The position numbers and the translations under genes are program-made. Shown piece after piece: positions 34,501 through 42,200 of a DNA stretch of 64,000 nucleotides. The DNA comes from Sweltsa coloradensis (taxonomy: Eukaryota; Arthropoda; Insecta; Plecoptera; Chloroperlidae): NCBI GenBank assembly GCA_024449915.1, contig JAMZAV010002170.1, positions 310,001-374,000 of the forward strand, given 5' to 3'. Below the pieces are notes generated by a model. It was not told where the DNA came from. It ran no database searches and was given only the letters and a program-made list of their open reading frames with translations. The number at the start of each line of letters is the position of its first letter. Positions within the stretch are counted from its first letter, which is position 1.

Positions 34501-37500
34501 AGATTGAGTAAACCTTGCAATATTTTCACGTATTTCGTACTGGCTATGATTTCCATAGTATTGTCACAGATGATGGACTACACTACGTTATATGCATTTC
34601 AAAACATGTTAAATAATTAAAAAAATACAATCCAGGAATTACAAAATCTTTCCCGACCATTGAACCCACGTCTCCCACATTTCGGCTATAAGGGCGCTTT
34701 AGCCAACTCGACTAGGGAAACGCCAAAGCCGTTGTTAGACGAGTGAGAGAGTCATGTGTTGAGTACGCGGGAACATTTGCATTTAAGTTTGATTATAATA
34801 TTCGTATAAATAATAGGGTATTTAAGTTTAGGTCATAGTTTAGGCCATAATGCTCCACTGTAGCCTATGATAGGCTAGGAGGCCTAAGGTAGGGGGAAAA
34901 AAAGGAATGTTTCCGGATACTCAACACATGGCTCACTCACTCGTCTAACAACGACTTTGGCGTTTCCCTAGTTTTAGAAATTGAATGCAGAAAAAAAACA
35001 TTGGTTTTCAACAAAGGGATCCCCTGGGATGGAGGCAGTAATCAATATTTTACGCTTATGTTTCCTCCGATTTCACCATTTAATCTGATTTCCAATTCAA
35101 GTTATAATATTTATCAAAGCACTCACAATTACACCAATGTTGCGGATGATATTTGAAGGTCGTGGGGTTCCCTGTCAACAGGTGTTTGTGCCGCTTCTCT
35201 CCAACCCCAACAACCACCGTGGTTGGCCACCAGTCGTGGCCCAGGACGTTCAGAAACACGTCCACAGCCTCAAGAGCACCGTCTACCAGGTGAAGGGTCA
35301 GGTCAGCGGTCAGACGGTGCTGCCGATGCCAGTGGGGGTGGAGAGAGTGCACGAGGTGGAGAGACAGCTGATAGCTAGGTTTGTAGATTCATGACGTCTA
35401 GTGGCGTATCCAGGAATTCATAAAGGGGGTACCGGAGGCTAAGTGGGGGGTCCGGGGGGCTTGCCTCTCGGAAAATTTTTCTCTTTCAAGGTCAATTTGG
35501 TGAAAATCTGTGCGTTTTAAAGCATCACAACGACCAACTTTAATTCTACTAAAATCCTGTTTTTAATCCAAAAGTTTTCTCTTCAAGGTCATTTTGGTGA
35601 AAATGAGTGCGTTTTAAAGCATCACAATAACCAAATTTGTATCTATACTTAAATCCTCTTTTGGTCAGATGGTAATTTGCATTTAGTTTTGCTATAAAAC
35701 AGTAATTTAATATTCTCCATTAAAACGTTTAAGTGCATTTTCACACTTTTCTTTGGCAAAAGGGGGGGAGGGTTTGTCCCCCCTCTCCCCCCCTTGGATA
35801 CGCCACTGATGACGTCACAACTGTAGAGTGAGGATTGACGATTCTCTCTCGTAGAGGACTATCCACTATCCAGGCTACATTCCCACATCAACAGCTCTTC
35901 AACTTAAACTCGAGTGGCAAGAACCGACACCGCTTTTCAGAAACCAAAATTGGGCCTAAAACCTGCTCCATAAAATTTGGAAGAAATCTCCCGACAATTT
36001 AAAACCTTACAAATACCTAATAATGATATCATCGAGATAATAATTTTTTGGGTCAATGATGTTGATATAATATGTTGTAAGTTTCTTTATCACAGGCCTT
36101 TTTTAACCTTTTTTTAAAAATTGTTTTTAATATTGGGTTTGTTTTAACTCATATTGAGCATTGCCTAACACGTTCTTTATTTATGTTTATCAGCGTAAAG
36201 TCTTGCTTCCCCAGTTGATGAATATGTCAACGGATTCATCGTTATTTTACGGCTATACTGTTTAAATCGAAACTGCGTCGATCAATGGTTATCGTTTCGT
36301 TATGACATGATGGAGTTGTGCAATAATGTTTTAAAGTAAACGGTTTCACACAAATGAACACAATACAATAGCTTCAATCTTACTGTGTATTTGGTTTGGT
36401 TCACGTCAAAAATGACAGTATGCTATATAGCTTACATTGAACAGCACCTTATTTACCAGATGGGATCCAGAATCTTTTTTTTTAAGTTTGATTCAGAAAA
36501 AAATGATATATTTTGAACTTTATTTACAATGGCATAATTTTATTATTTTGAGAACCTTTGCTGACTGCCAGAATCTTTTTGGAAAAAAATATATAATATA
36601 GTCAAAAGTTTGCTAGAGCAATCGGCTTTGCTTAGTTTCAGAGCCTGACCTTTATGGAATAAGTAAGGATAAACTTAGTTTCATCGTCATTGTAGCCACC
36701 TGCTTCACTTCGTTTCAGCGGCGGCGAGGTGGTAGACCTGTACTTCAAGAGCGCGATAGAGGGCGTGGTCATCAAGTGGGCTACTCAGATCAACGACGTG
36801 TTGGCTGAGGATTCCTCACAGGCCTTCGCTAACGGCGAGAACCCCACCCCGTCCGCTGGTAAGAGGTGGTACTTGGAGGACAGAGAAAGACGTAGCATTG
36901 CAATCCTTTGGAATTTGGCATAATTTGGAAGGCTCTACCTACATAATGTTTTTTGAGGACGTTTTTTGATTAATGTCTCCATTTTTAATATAAAAAATGT
37001 TTTTTTGTTTGCACGTTAACATTCAAAACAAGGTAAAGTTGCAAAATATGGTAATAAACGAAACCAGCACCAACAGATTTTTGGAACTTACGATAGGTCA
37101 TATTCGTATTTTTGAATTGGTCCTTTTTCTCAAATCTAGGCTTACCGGTACATTAATTCCTACACAAATATAAAAAATGTTCATTTTATACATTTAAATA
37201 TTTCTTGTGGACAGGATACACTTGACCCCATGTACGTCAGGTGCAGCCAGGCAGCCTCCACTTTCAATGAAACTTCACTCCTTTTAACCTTATGTAAAAA
37301 ATAGTGTTAACCTTTTATGAAAAAAGGTAATTTTTTTTTATAAAAATGATAAAAAATAAAAAATAAAACGCTCATAAATATGACCAACGAAACCATCTAA
37401 GTTCGTTGCAAATCATGTAAGCATGACCTAATCCAGCATAATAATAATTCTAAGTATGAACTGCACTAATTCAAATCCTTCATGACTCATTCAAAGATAT

Positions 37501-38811
37501 GTCAATCACAACTTACTGATCCCCCATCATTCCACCCTCCAGAGATCTCCTTCTGGAACGCCCGGCTCAGAAACCTGGAATACATCTACAAGCAGCTCAG
37601 GGATGAGCGTGTACGCAAGATGGCCGTCATCCTGGAGAAGTCCCACAGTGCCTACTTTCCTTGCTTCAAGACGCTCTTCCAGAACATTGTGGCAGGTGGG
37701 TCATAGGTGTAGCTACGTTTCAGTCAGTGGTGTCATCCACAAGTTTGGGGTGTCGAGGGCCCCACAGCTAATTCAGGTCGGGCGCGCACAGCCCCGTAAA
37801 ATGGTTCGATTCTTAGAGTGTGATTGGAGTATTTGAATTTTAGGTATATTTTTTAAATAAAATTTGTTAGTGGTGTCTGGTTAGTAATTGTTGTGATTGC
37901 AAAATTACAATATTTTGGTTTGTGACTTGAAATTGAATTTCCCCATTTGTGCTAAGAAATACACACCGTATACAGCATTTCAGCGGATACCCTGAATTTC
38001 TTCTTGATATAGGTACACGGAGTGGTATATATTTATTTTTGGATATACGCCGATTCCCCCCCCCCCCCACCCCATTACACCGCTGGGTTTACTTGGGTGT
38101 ACAGAAAATGGGCACGTTTACAATTAAAATATTACAATCAGACACATACGATAAAAACATAAATTATCTTTTAGACTTGCACCACGGAGTAACGTCAGAT
38201 CTAGGCCCCTTTAGTAAGTGGGAATGGCTTCATTTTGTTCTCCACATGTTGTATGCAGAAACAGCTGGTAAAGTCCCTAAATCAGTTCAAAATATTATGT
38301 TACATACTTCTTACTTAAATTACTGTCTTTCTTCATTCTTTCTCCCTAAACGTCTGATGTAAAGCTTTCACTCTTGAAGGAAACTTGCCAAAATTGTCAA
38401 TCTTGTTCCAATCTCTGCAGCGTTGAAAGAGGCTGCCGACATCTCACTGTACTTGAAGCCCCTACTGAAGCACTTCAGTCTACTGGAGGAGACAGACTTC
38501 AGTGAGGTGACTCCAGTGCTTCAGCCCTTGCTTCACGTGGTGTGTCTAGTCTGGGCCAACAGTCGCTACTACTGTAACTCTACCAAGATCATCATACTCC
38601 TGCGGCAGATATGCAATCTCATTATTAACCAGGTAGGCCTATTTCCAAAGATAATTTTCAGACAACTGCGAAAAACCAGTCACCTTTGGTTTGCTTCAGG
38701 TTTACGTTGTTTGTTTTACAAATTTGCACTCCGTTCTTGATAACACTTTTCTAACTTGCCTACCAACGGGACCTTGTTCGAAAATAACTAAATTTTAAAA
38801 TTTTCCATGGA

Positions 38812-38843
<32 letters not shown>

Positions 38844-40082
38844 ATGGCCCACTCGGCACTCGTTCATCCGCTCTTTCGACTTCATGCCTTTAATTAAGCC
38901 AGTCGTCTTTCTCACCCATTAAAGATTATACCAAATAATTTTCTTTCCTTTTTTTAAAATAATAACTAATTGGACTGTATAAAATATTTTTTAAGTTAAG
39001 TGGTAAAAGACTAAATTAAATAATTAAATATTTTTCATGAACATTGTTTTAGGCCAAGCGATTCCTGGATCCGTCTTCCATATTCCAGAGCGACGTGGAC
39101 GAGGCTCAACAACGCGTCCAGCTTTCCATAACCACTCTCAGACACTTCCGGTGAGACACACGCACACGCACACGCACACGCATTTTACTAAACTTGACAC
39201 TGAAATTATTGAGTAGAAATTATCCGTTCAGACTATAATTCGGTCATTTTCATGATTTTGTATTAAGCTTGATGCTTGATAATTTCCACTTAACCTTCTA
39301 GAGTAAACTGTGACAAGGTTACTTTGTCACGCTGGTACAAGAATATGTTTACACTTTCGCTGTCAGATTTGTTGAAAATCGTTTTTTTTTAAATAGCCCT
39401 ATATTACATTTTTGCTTTAATCGGTAGCAAAAATTAAATCCTTTTTTGCCGTTTATTCTATATCAAATTAAATTTTAACAATCCTACTTAACCACGTGCA
39501 AAGCAGATCACTTAGTTAAGCCTAGAGAGCCTATAGATACCAGAGGTTGGCCATATAGTGATAAAGGACGCCAAGTTTTTGCCAGACCATTATTTAGATG
39601 AGTTATAGGCGCTCCACGCTAAGAAAGGAGATGCGCGCGCTTTCGACGGGCCAATCAGCGATCGTTATTTTAAATTGGAGCCTGCTGAATGGCTACAATT
39701 CACCCGTTAAAGCGCGCGCAACTCCTTTCTTAGCGTGGAGCGCCTATAGTACCGAGAAGTAAACAAACGTGGCTTGAAATAGATTTGAAAAACAATTAAT
39801 GTGGAATATACAGCTGACTACAACTTTGTAATATCTGTTTCAAGCCACATTTGTTTACTTACGGTAGTTAAACGCTGCTAAAAAATGTTTTGGCAAACAC
39901 ATGACCGCCTTCACCACTGTAGACTTATTTTGGCCCATTTGTCTTTCAGAAATCTGTTCGATGAATACAGAGATAAACTGGGAGACTTCTTCACCGACCG
40001 AGAACCAACTCTTTGGACCTTCCACCCTAAGATAGTGTTCGACAGATTAGAAGCCTTTCTCTGCAGACTTCGCACGATACAG
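16345..40082 (+). CDS. Axonemal dynein heavy chain, DNAH9/11/17 type, N-terminal 428 residues in 8 exons
   Basis: Exons: 16345-16500, 33234-33428, 35182-35378, 36719-36858, 37543-37695, 38421-38632, 39053-39150, 39950-40082. Every junction has AG/GT and matching phase, and the sum is 1284 nt = 428 codons without a stop. The order of conserved blocks (LGSYVVKTLKLKPEKW, VVAQDVQKHVHSLKS, VIKWATQINDVL, FWNARLRNLEYIYKQL, SAYFPCFKTLFQNIV, LKPLLKHF, PLLHVVCLVWANSRYY, LRQICNLIINQ, WTFHPKIVFDRLEAFLCRL) is that of the N-terminal tail (DHC_N1) of outer-arm dynein heavy chains. The tail binds the partner heavy chain and intermediate chains on the microtubule doublet of cilia and sperm flagella. The motor (about 4000 further residues) is not in view; I saw no later exon before 64000. 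The 16.7-kb intron 1 holds an LRR gene on the other strand. Confidence 0.9.
16501..16600 (+). repeat. Tandem array of splice-donor copies after exon 1
   Basis: Three 33/34-bp units (16501, 16534, 16567) each begin GTGAGTAG and end GAAGTRCAG/ACCAG, so the unit duplicates both the exon's last bases and the donor. A fourth partial copy starts at 16677. Each unit contains the frame-breaking GGTTGAC, so only the first donor keeps the frame open. Confidence 0.8.
16851..17437 (+). mobile_element. Helitron-like element in dynein intron 1
   Basis: 5' TTGGATGAGCGTAGCGAGCG; 3' CGCTCATCCATCAACGCGGC, the hairpin CGC...GCG and TTTTACTAG. Inner blocks such as GATTCTGGG/CCGATTCTGACCAAACGGGT are shared with the 17695 and 40223 copies and with a reversed fragment at 22650-22760. 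The apparent MDERSERSER peptide is a translation of the end repeat. Confidence 0.65.
17695..18455 (+). mobile_element. Helitron-like element with internal 110-bp repeats
   Basis: Same ends as the 16851 element, but the last four bases are CTTG instead of CTAG. The inside repeats a module about three times: 'ACTTATAACACCTACATGCTTTATCC ... ATTTTTTCACAGAACCTTAAT ... GAGCGCAATCGAA'-type blocks starting near 17962, 18121 and 18355. The copies at 40223 and 41346 have the same modules. Confidence 0.65.
18612..18720 (+). repeat. tRNA-derived SINE, family D
   Basis: The head reads GCGGTGGCACATACGATTA...GCGCTGG and the B box GTGGGTTTATATCCCGC. A second copy is at 42487-42600 and a head fused to a family B body lies at 59890. 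Its 3' part (CGTCCTTCATTTTGATC) lies 70 bp before a family B copy. Confidence 0.55.
18777..19195 (-). repeat. tRNA-derived SINE, family B (minus)
   Basis: Full-length copy. On the minus strand the tRNA-like head is near 19195 (GTGTGGCTCAG, TTGTGA, GGGTTCGATTCCCGC), then a body ending CCCCCACTGAAAATCAG and a tail at GAGTGGGTAGACTC. Family B has at least seven copies here and is the commonest SINE in the window. Confidence 0.75.
19360..19662. mobile_element. TIR element (MITE), about 300 bp
   Basis: The 40-bp ends are inverted: ACAATCGAAGCACTGGACAG at the left, CTGTCCAGCGCTTCGATTGT at the right, followed by a mirrored TGTTGTATCATCA / TGATGATTCAACA. There is no coding content. Confidence 0.65.
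20076..20903 (-). repeat. tRNA-derived SINE, family B (minus), split by a MITE
   Basis: Family B body at 20076-20157 and its remainder with the tRNA-like head at 20585-20903 (GGGTTCGATTCCCGCC on minus). The gap is exactly one MITE flanked by a 6-bp duplication, so the SINE is older than the MITE. Confidence 0.8.
20158..20578. mobile_element. MITE nested in SINE, 6-bp target duplication CTCAGA
   Basis: The ends are CCATAGATATA...CCCCTATAGTAGGCTAG and the inverse. CTCAGA flanks both sides (20152-20157, 20579-20584), and removing one copy plus the element restores the SINE. The inside (CAAGATGGCG..., AAATGATTACTAAATT-type) is shared in reverse orientation with 33461-33917. Confidence 0.8.
21284..21680. 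mobile_element. Foldback element, 185-bp arms, 25-bp loop
   Basis: Arms 21284-21469 and 21495-21680 are nearly identical reverse complements (AGTCATTGGACTTTTTCACT / AGTGAAAAAGTCCAATGA). The loop is AT-rich. No ORF. Would form a very stable hairpin. Confidence 0.75.
21995..22420. mobile_element. Foldback element, about 200-bp arms
   Basis: Left AAAAATACAGCCAAACCTT mirrors right AAGGTTTGGCTGTATTTTT; further in, ACATTTGCGCATTCTTAATT pairs with AATTAAGAATGCGCAAATGT and GTCCCGTAACAACA with TGTTGTTACGGGAC. The long plus-strand ORF across it (22133-22471) is a by-product. Confidence 0.7.
22650..22760 (-). mobile_element. Fragment of Helitron-like interior (minus)
   Basis: ATGTCCATGTAAAATATGAA and ACCCGTTTGGTCAGAATC are the reverse complement of 17131-17215 in the 16851 element. 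No ends are present. Confidence 0.5.
23549..23832. mobile_element. MITE with about 50-bp TIRs inside the LRR pseudogene
   Basis: Left end ATCACAGAGCTCGGAAACGG, right end CCGTTTCCGAGCTCTGTGAT, continuing as AAATCGGTTCGG / CCGAATTGATTT and AAACGGTTT / AAACCGTTT. There is no ORF. The flanking LRR-like sequence continues on both sides. Confidence 0.75.
24600..25290. repeat. Imperfect inverted repeat inside Helitron-like element
   Basis: CTCGCAAACATCAGCT at 24590 mirrors AGCTGATGTTTGCGAG at 25281, and GACGACGACCAGGAC...GATGACGACC mirrors the GTCGTGGTCCTCATCGTC region. The arms are diverged. Short ORFs here (e.g. 24423-24656, 25285-25572) run across the repeat and show no domain. Confidence 0.55.
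25511..25764. mobile_element. Two-tailed unit: Helitron-type 3' end at both termini (copy 1)
   Basis: Begins CTAGGGAAACGCCAAAGTCG and ends CGACTTTGGCGTTTCCCTAG, flanked by A on the left and T on the right. The inverted pairing extends to the GTTAGACGAG / CTCGTCTAAC and GAGCCATGTGTTG / CAACACGTGGCTC blocks. The same unit lies reversed at 34712-34971. Confidence 0.7.
26291..26832 (-). other. Probable 3' UTR of the LRR gene
   Basis: Follows the stop codon at 26833-26835 on the minus strand. AATAAA is present near 26291-26296 (minus). A 66-codon open frame (26532-26732) ends in TEVDLTSNLAIQVHVNVKKQ; it has weak resemblance to the end of the LRR protein and may be a paralogue remnant. Confidence 0.35.
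26833..28458 (-). CDS. Leucine-rich-repeat protein, single exon, 541 aa
   Basis: ATG at 28458 (CCAAGATGCC context) to TAA at 26833. The N-terminal 110 residues are helical and basic, with no recognisable F-box core. From about residue 140 come irregular leucine-rich repeats of the RNI/F-box-LRR style: LPQLSNLTELNLIGID, CQQLEVISIKI, CPKLEVLYLGDGFVD, GGSLRHLRIAHMGGF, CPMLEILHNMSI, AKKLKSLTLLGYGI, MAELEVLSFTYIEE, LPNLRSLNIHSDL. There is no signal peptide or membrane segment, so it is probably an intracellular protein that binds a partner. F-box/LRR proteins recruit substrates to SCF ubiquitin ligases, but without an F-box that role is not shown. It lies in dynein intron 1 on the opposite strand. 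An acceptor-like TTTACAG 23 bp upstream hints at a 5' UTR intron. A decayed copy sits downstream. Confidence 0.8.
   Translation of the reverse strand: MPPYKSHQPTSLECLASARASRLALDSCLEVQRRFPESKHLDQAKLVHGYFLQVRPLLGNVLNQSLAKARAEPLGVRAEVLLEALVHPTIKTLNYYYIEKTKTMSSFRPGFFYWDRHEVFVDSLQKRRYYGKFLRVDVTLWERYLPQLSNLTELNLIGIDTSITNLLMEVVATSCQQLEVISIKIDNDSYSSLEALRYLANIKSLQEIRSMESFINKSPILCKYSCIACLHGSKMFKVHPKAQETFSFLLSKLPLLRYIPIPFTRGILSGLKDTLSKPLALVEVMEDPPTNANLEAIVDMCPKLEVLYLGDGFVDAEVDLSPLTGSNLQISKLFLTFMWLRKHEDFFRIKGGSLRHLRIAHMGGFNLTLLFIGLHCPMLEILHNMSISFHNRQGVLAQAQEPIFQNLLEFWWEGRSNGIDWENILPCLNDAKKLKSLTLLGYGIPRETSQSTRAFLRLLDVNSMAELEVLSFTYIEESIELLARLVNLPNLRSLNIHSDLNNFRESEDFLNEVISSNNSKNVDLTLTIEISHTATVPLLSP
28552..28595 (+). 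mobile_element. Single hAT-like MITE end
   Basis: CAGTGGCGGATCCGAAGGG followed by a G run, the same style as the ends at 5302 and 35399. I could not find the matching right end. Confidence 0.3.
29032..29285 (+). repeat. tRNA-derived SINE, family A
   Basis: The B-box block GGATTCGAATCCCGTCGAGACC at 29075, then the body CTGAGGTTTTCCTCAGTCGG. Better preserved than the copy at 3030. Confidence 0.7.
29358..29770 (-). repeat. tRNA-derived SINE, family B (minus)
   Basis: Full-length family B copy. On minus, the head is near 29765 with GGGTTCGATTCCCGC and the end CCACTGAAAATCAG near 29400. It lies 70 bp after the family A copy. Confidence 0.7.
30046..30567. mobile_element. TIR element, about 520 bp, with GAGACTGAGAATGAGA repeats
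   Basis: Ends GGACGTGTCTGA and TCAGACACGTCC. Just inside both ends are hexamer-like runs (CTCAGTCTCATTCTCATT on the left, the reverse at 30500-30550). No transposase frame. AAAATGGCGGCC at 30219 lies inside. Confidence 0.6.
30694..31436. mobile_element. TIR element with 8-bp target duplication (hAT-like)
   Basis: Inverted ends share AGTCGATAAAGAAGTTTCCC; TGGTTATA flanks both sides (30686-30693, 31437-31444). 743 bp, non-coding. The 8-bp duplication fits hAT, though the P superfamily also makes 8 bp. It lies in dynein intron 1. Confidence 0.7.
31553..32564 (+). mobile_element. Helitron-like element with internal 310-bp direct duplication
   Basis: 5' AAAGCGAGTGAAGCGAGCG; 3' GTGCTCGCTTATCAACGCG then TGAGCGTTTCCTAG|T. 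The inside holds two copies of one block (about 31676-31978 and 31985-32285), both starting CGAACGGAGGCTCGGATCGA and running to TAGATGGAAATTACATTATA. One long T run (31609-31634). Confidence 0.6.
33234..33428 (+). CDS. Dynein heavy chain exon 2
   Basis: After TTCTGTTCGCCAG, phase 0, 65 codons from VLLVLQNSSQQLFVATSFPV to EQLATLVDE, then donor GTTAGA. The following intron begins with a MITE only about 30 bp from the donor. In relatives this part (KPEV.VLVLTL ... DQL..FVDEV) is continuous with exon 1, supporting the join across 16.7 kb. Confidence 0.88.
33461..33917. mobile_element. MITE next to dynein exon 2 (relative of 20158)
   Basis: Nested inverted ends: outer GAATTGAAATGACTCAATGA with TCATTGGGTCATTTCAATT, inner CATCTATAGTAGGCTAGATC with the mirrored GATCGAGCCTACTATAGATG. 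The interior matches the reverse complement of 20158-20578. Confidence 0.7.
34612..34710 (-). repeat. tRNA-derived SINE, family C (minus)
   Basis: On minus: TCGAGTTGGCTAAAGCGCCC, GTGGGAGACGTGGGTTCAAT, then the family tail TAATTCCTGGATTGTATT. It matches the 3353 copy. Confidence 0.65.
34712..34971. mobile_element. Two-tailed unit: Helitron-type 3' end at both termini (copy 2)
   Basis: CTAGGGAAACGCCAAAGCCG at the left and CGACTTTGGCGTTTCCCTAG at the right, flanked by A and T. The interior is the reverse complement of the 25511-25764 interior (e.g. GGTCATAGTTTAGGCCATAATG, CCTATGATAGGCTAGGAGGC). Confidence 0.7.
35182..35378 (+). CDS. Dynein heavy chain exon 3
   Basis: After CCTGTCAACAG: VFVPLLSNPNNHRGWPPVVA, QDVQKHVHSLKSTVYQVKGQ, then the LPMPVGVERV block; ends ATA GCT AG before the weaker donor GTTTGT at 35379. 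The two leftover bases join C of exon 4 to make Ser. A hAT-like MITE begins 20 bp after the exon, so the donor and MITE are almost adjacent. Confidence 0.85.
35399..35808. mobile_element. hAT-like MITE 20 bp after dynein exon 3
   Basis: TAGTGGCGTATCC at the left and GGATACGCCACTG at the right; ATGACGTC duplicated at 35391-35398 and 35809-35816. Interior direct repeat of about 110 bp (GGTGAAAAT...GTGCGTTTTAAAGCATCACAA twice). Relative of the 5302 element by its ends. Confidence 0.8.
36719..36858 (+). CDS. Dynein heavy chain exon 4
   Basis: After CGTTTCAG; with the split Ser it reads GGEVVDLYFKSAIEGVVIKW, ATQINDVLAEDSSQAFANGE, NPTPSA and one G; donor GTAAGA. The AIE..VIKW..QI motif and ENPTP are conserved in the DNAH9/11/17 tail. 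Confidence 0.88.
37543..37695 (+). CDS. Dynein heavy chain exon 5
   Basis: After CCACCCTCCAG; G|AG makes Glu, then ISFWNARLRNLEYIYKQLRD, ERVRKMAVILEKSHSAYFPC, FKTLFQNIVA; donor GTGGGT; one base left over. Confidence 0.9.
38421..38632 (+). CDS. Dynein heavy chain exon 6
   Basis: After ATCTCTGCAG; G|CG makes Ala, then LKEAADISLYLKPLLKHFSL through PLLHVVCLVWANSRYY to LLRQICNLIINQ; donor GTAGGC; phase 0. Confidence 0.9.
39053..39150 (+). CDS. Dynein heavy chain exon 7
   Basis: After CATTGTTTTAG: AKRFLDPSSIFQSDVDEAQQ, RVQLSITTLRHF and CG; donor GTGAGA at 39151, followed by a short CACACG repeat. Small exon of 98 nt; it lacks a start codon in frame and is found only by splice phase. Confidence 0.87.
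39606..39747. mobile_element. Short MITE in dynein intron 7
   Basis: TAGGCGCTCCACGCTAAGAA at the left, TTCTTAGCGTGGAGCGCCTA at the right, TA on both sides (consistent with a Tc1/mariner-type target). GCGCGCGC blocks are also mirrored. 142 bp. Confidence 0.7.
39760..39868. repeat. 110-bp hairpin in dynein intron 7
   Basis: AGTAAACAAACGTGGCTTGA pairs with TCAAGCCACATTTGTTTACT; loop about 50 bp. It lies 13 bp after the MITE at 39606. Confidence 0.6.
39950..40082 (+). CDS. Dynein heavy chain exon 8 (last one seen)
   Basis: After TTTGTCTTTCAG; CG|A makes Arg, then NLFDEYRDKLGDFFTDREPT, LWTFHPKIVFDRLEAFLCRL, RTIQ; donor GTAACA; phase 0. The next conserved block of the family (about 20 residues with KLEK and G.RG) was not found downstream in the window. 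Confidence 0.88.
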
Positions 40083-40222
40083 GTAACAGACAGTAGGATA
40101 GTAGGAGCTAGATTTTACCCAAGAGGTGACTTCAGGAGTCGATTCCGGGCGGTTTGTTTCTGTTATACCCATCACACTGGCAATCATGACCACAGGTAAT
40201 CTGAAGGTTCCCATCTCAATAA

Positions 40223-41039
40223 TTGGATGAGCGTAGCGAGCGTAGCGAGCGAAGCGAAGATTCCATTTCACTACACTGGAGAAAAAAATCCGGAATGTTT
40301 TTTTTTTTTTTTTTTTTTTTTTTCTGTATTTTTGTGTGTTTGTTAACACGATTCCGGCTAAACCGATACTCCGATTGCGATGAAATTTTATGGAGACCTT
40401 CGAAATCTCTGAACTTAGAACTGCCACGTTTTTGAGCGCAATCGGGAAATTTTTTCTCATAAAAAACGCAATTTTACGATTTTTTTTCGATTTAAAAAAA
40501 AAAATCGACTTATAACACCTACATGCTTTATCCGATTGTAATGATTTTTTTACAGAACCTTAATTTTATGAATTAAGATATTTGTGTGAAATTTGAGCGT
40601 AATCGAAAAATTATTTCTCATGAAAATCAAAATTTTACGGGTTTTTTCTTTTCTAAAACAATTCTTTGACTTATAACACCTACATGCTTTATCTTATTGT
40701 AATGATTTTTTCACAGAACCTTAATTTCGTGAATTAATATATTCGTGTTAAATTTGAGCGCAATCGAATAATTATTTCTTATACAAATTGCAATTTTACG
40801 ATTTTTTTCTTTTTAAAAAATTACGATTAATTAAAAAAATTAAGTTAATTTTTTATTTTATTTTATTTAATTATAAAAAATTAAGTTAATTTTTTATTTA
40901 ATTTAATTTAATTTAAAAAAATCTTCGATTAAGTAATGATTTTTTTCACAGAACAACAGAAAATCCGCGTAACACATGGCATCTCAATGCACCATATACG
41001 CTCATCCAACAACGCGGCGGGACTTAAGCGTTTTCCTAG
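40223..41039 (+). mobile_element. Helitron-like element after dynein exon 8
   Basis: 5' TTGGATGAGCGTAGCGAGCG; 3' TACGCTCATCCAACAACGCG, GCGGGACTTAAGCGTTTTCC and TAG|T. The hairpin AACGC/GCGTT precedes CTAG by a few bases. Internal ACTTATAACACCTACATGC modules as in 17695 and 41346. Confidence 0.7.
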
Positions 41040-41040
41040 T

Positions 41041-41262
41041 TCAGATTCTGAATCGGCTTTGTTGATTCTGGCGTTGATTCGCGGGTGTTCGCACTGTCCA
41101 TACCACTGATTGCTATATTTCCTATTAAAAATATCGATCTTTGGTTGGTTATCGCTCACTCGTCGATTGCGTCGGGGCCTGCAGGGTTGGCTTAGTCGCT
41201 TTGATTTAAAGTCCCCCACTGAAAATCAGTTATATAACTGAGTGGGTAGACTCTAAATAAAA
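41041..41262 (+). repeat. Headless SINE B body (plus)
   Basis: Begins at GATTCTGAATCGGC and ends at GAGTGGGTAGACTC plus an A/T tail. It starts directly after the CTAG|T end of the preceding Helitron-like element and lacks the tRNA-like head. Confidence 0.65.
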
Positions 41263-41345
41263 TTTATTTATTTATTATTTATTTATTTAAATAAAAGTTC
41301 GTCCATCAACGCGACTGGAAAAAGCGTTCGAAAAGCGGCCAATAG

Positions 41346-42123
41346 TTGGATGAGCGTAGCGAGCGAAGCGAAGATTCCATTTCACTACACTGGAGAAAAA
41401 AATCCGGAATGTTTTTTTTTTTCTTTCTTTTTTTTTGTATTTTTGTGTGTTTGTTAACACGATTCCGGCTAAACCGATACTCCGATTGCGATGAAATTTT
41501 ATGGAGGCCTTCAAAATCTCTGAACTTAGAACTGCCACGTTTTTGAGCGCAATCGGGAAAATTTTTCTTATAAAAAACGCAATTTTACGATTTTTTTTCG
41601 ATTTAAAAAAAAAATCTTCGACTTATAACACCTACATGCTTTATCCGATTGTAATGATTTTTTAACAGAACCTAAATTTTATGAATTAAGATATTCGTGT
41701 GAAATTTGAGCGTAATCGAAAATTATTTCTCATGAAAATCGAAATTTTTCGTTTTTTTTTCTTTTTTTAAACAATTCTTTGACATATAACACCTACATGC
41801 TTTATCCTATTGTAATGATTTTTTGATAGAACCTTAATTTTATGAATTAATATACTCGTGTAAAATTTGAGCGCAATCGATAATTATTTCTTATGAAAAT
41901 TGCAATTTTACGATTTTTTTCTTTTTTTTTTAAATTACGTAAAAATTAGGATCTATTAAAACAATTAAGTTAATTTTTAATTTAATTTAATTAATTTAAA
42001 AAAAAATCTTCGATGAAGTAATGATTTTTTCACAGAACAACAGAAAATCCGCGTAACACAATGCAGCTCAATACACCAATTACGCTCATCCAACAACGCG
42101 GCGGGACTTAAGCGTTTTCCTAG
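41346..42123 (+). mobile_element. Helitron-like element, second in tandem
   Basis: Same ends and modules as the 40223 copy, ending CTAG|T at 42120. Just left of it (41292-41325) is a stray 3' end block (GTCCATCAACGCGACTGG, AAAAAGCGTTCG), a relic of another copy. Confidence 0.7.
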
Positions 42124-42200
42124 TTATTTATTTATGTGTGTAAGAGTAGCTTGATATTGCCAAAAATACAGTTTGTACGTTCTCACACTTGCATAGAAAG

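Larger units (their letters stand above)
34108..34971 (+). mobile_element. Helitron-like element, related to 24127, with later insertions
   Basis: 5' TTAGACGAGTGAGCGCAGCG; the first 260 bp match 24127-24380 (ATACGGCCGAACGGCCAAAT, CTGAGCTGAAATTTTAAACA). The right half contains a reversed family C SINE (34612-34710) and then a two-tailed unit. The real 3' end of the first element cannot be told apart from the tail of that unit. Confidence 0.5.

Noticed and set aside
35080..35352. Minus ORF over dynein exon 3
   Set aside because: Antisense shadow of a conserved plus-strand exon with matched splice phases.
40223..41546. ORFs starting MDERSERSE at several sites
   Set aside because: They translate the GAGCGTAGCGAGCG end repeat of the Helitron-like family and differ after it.
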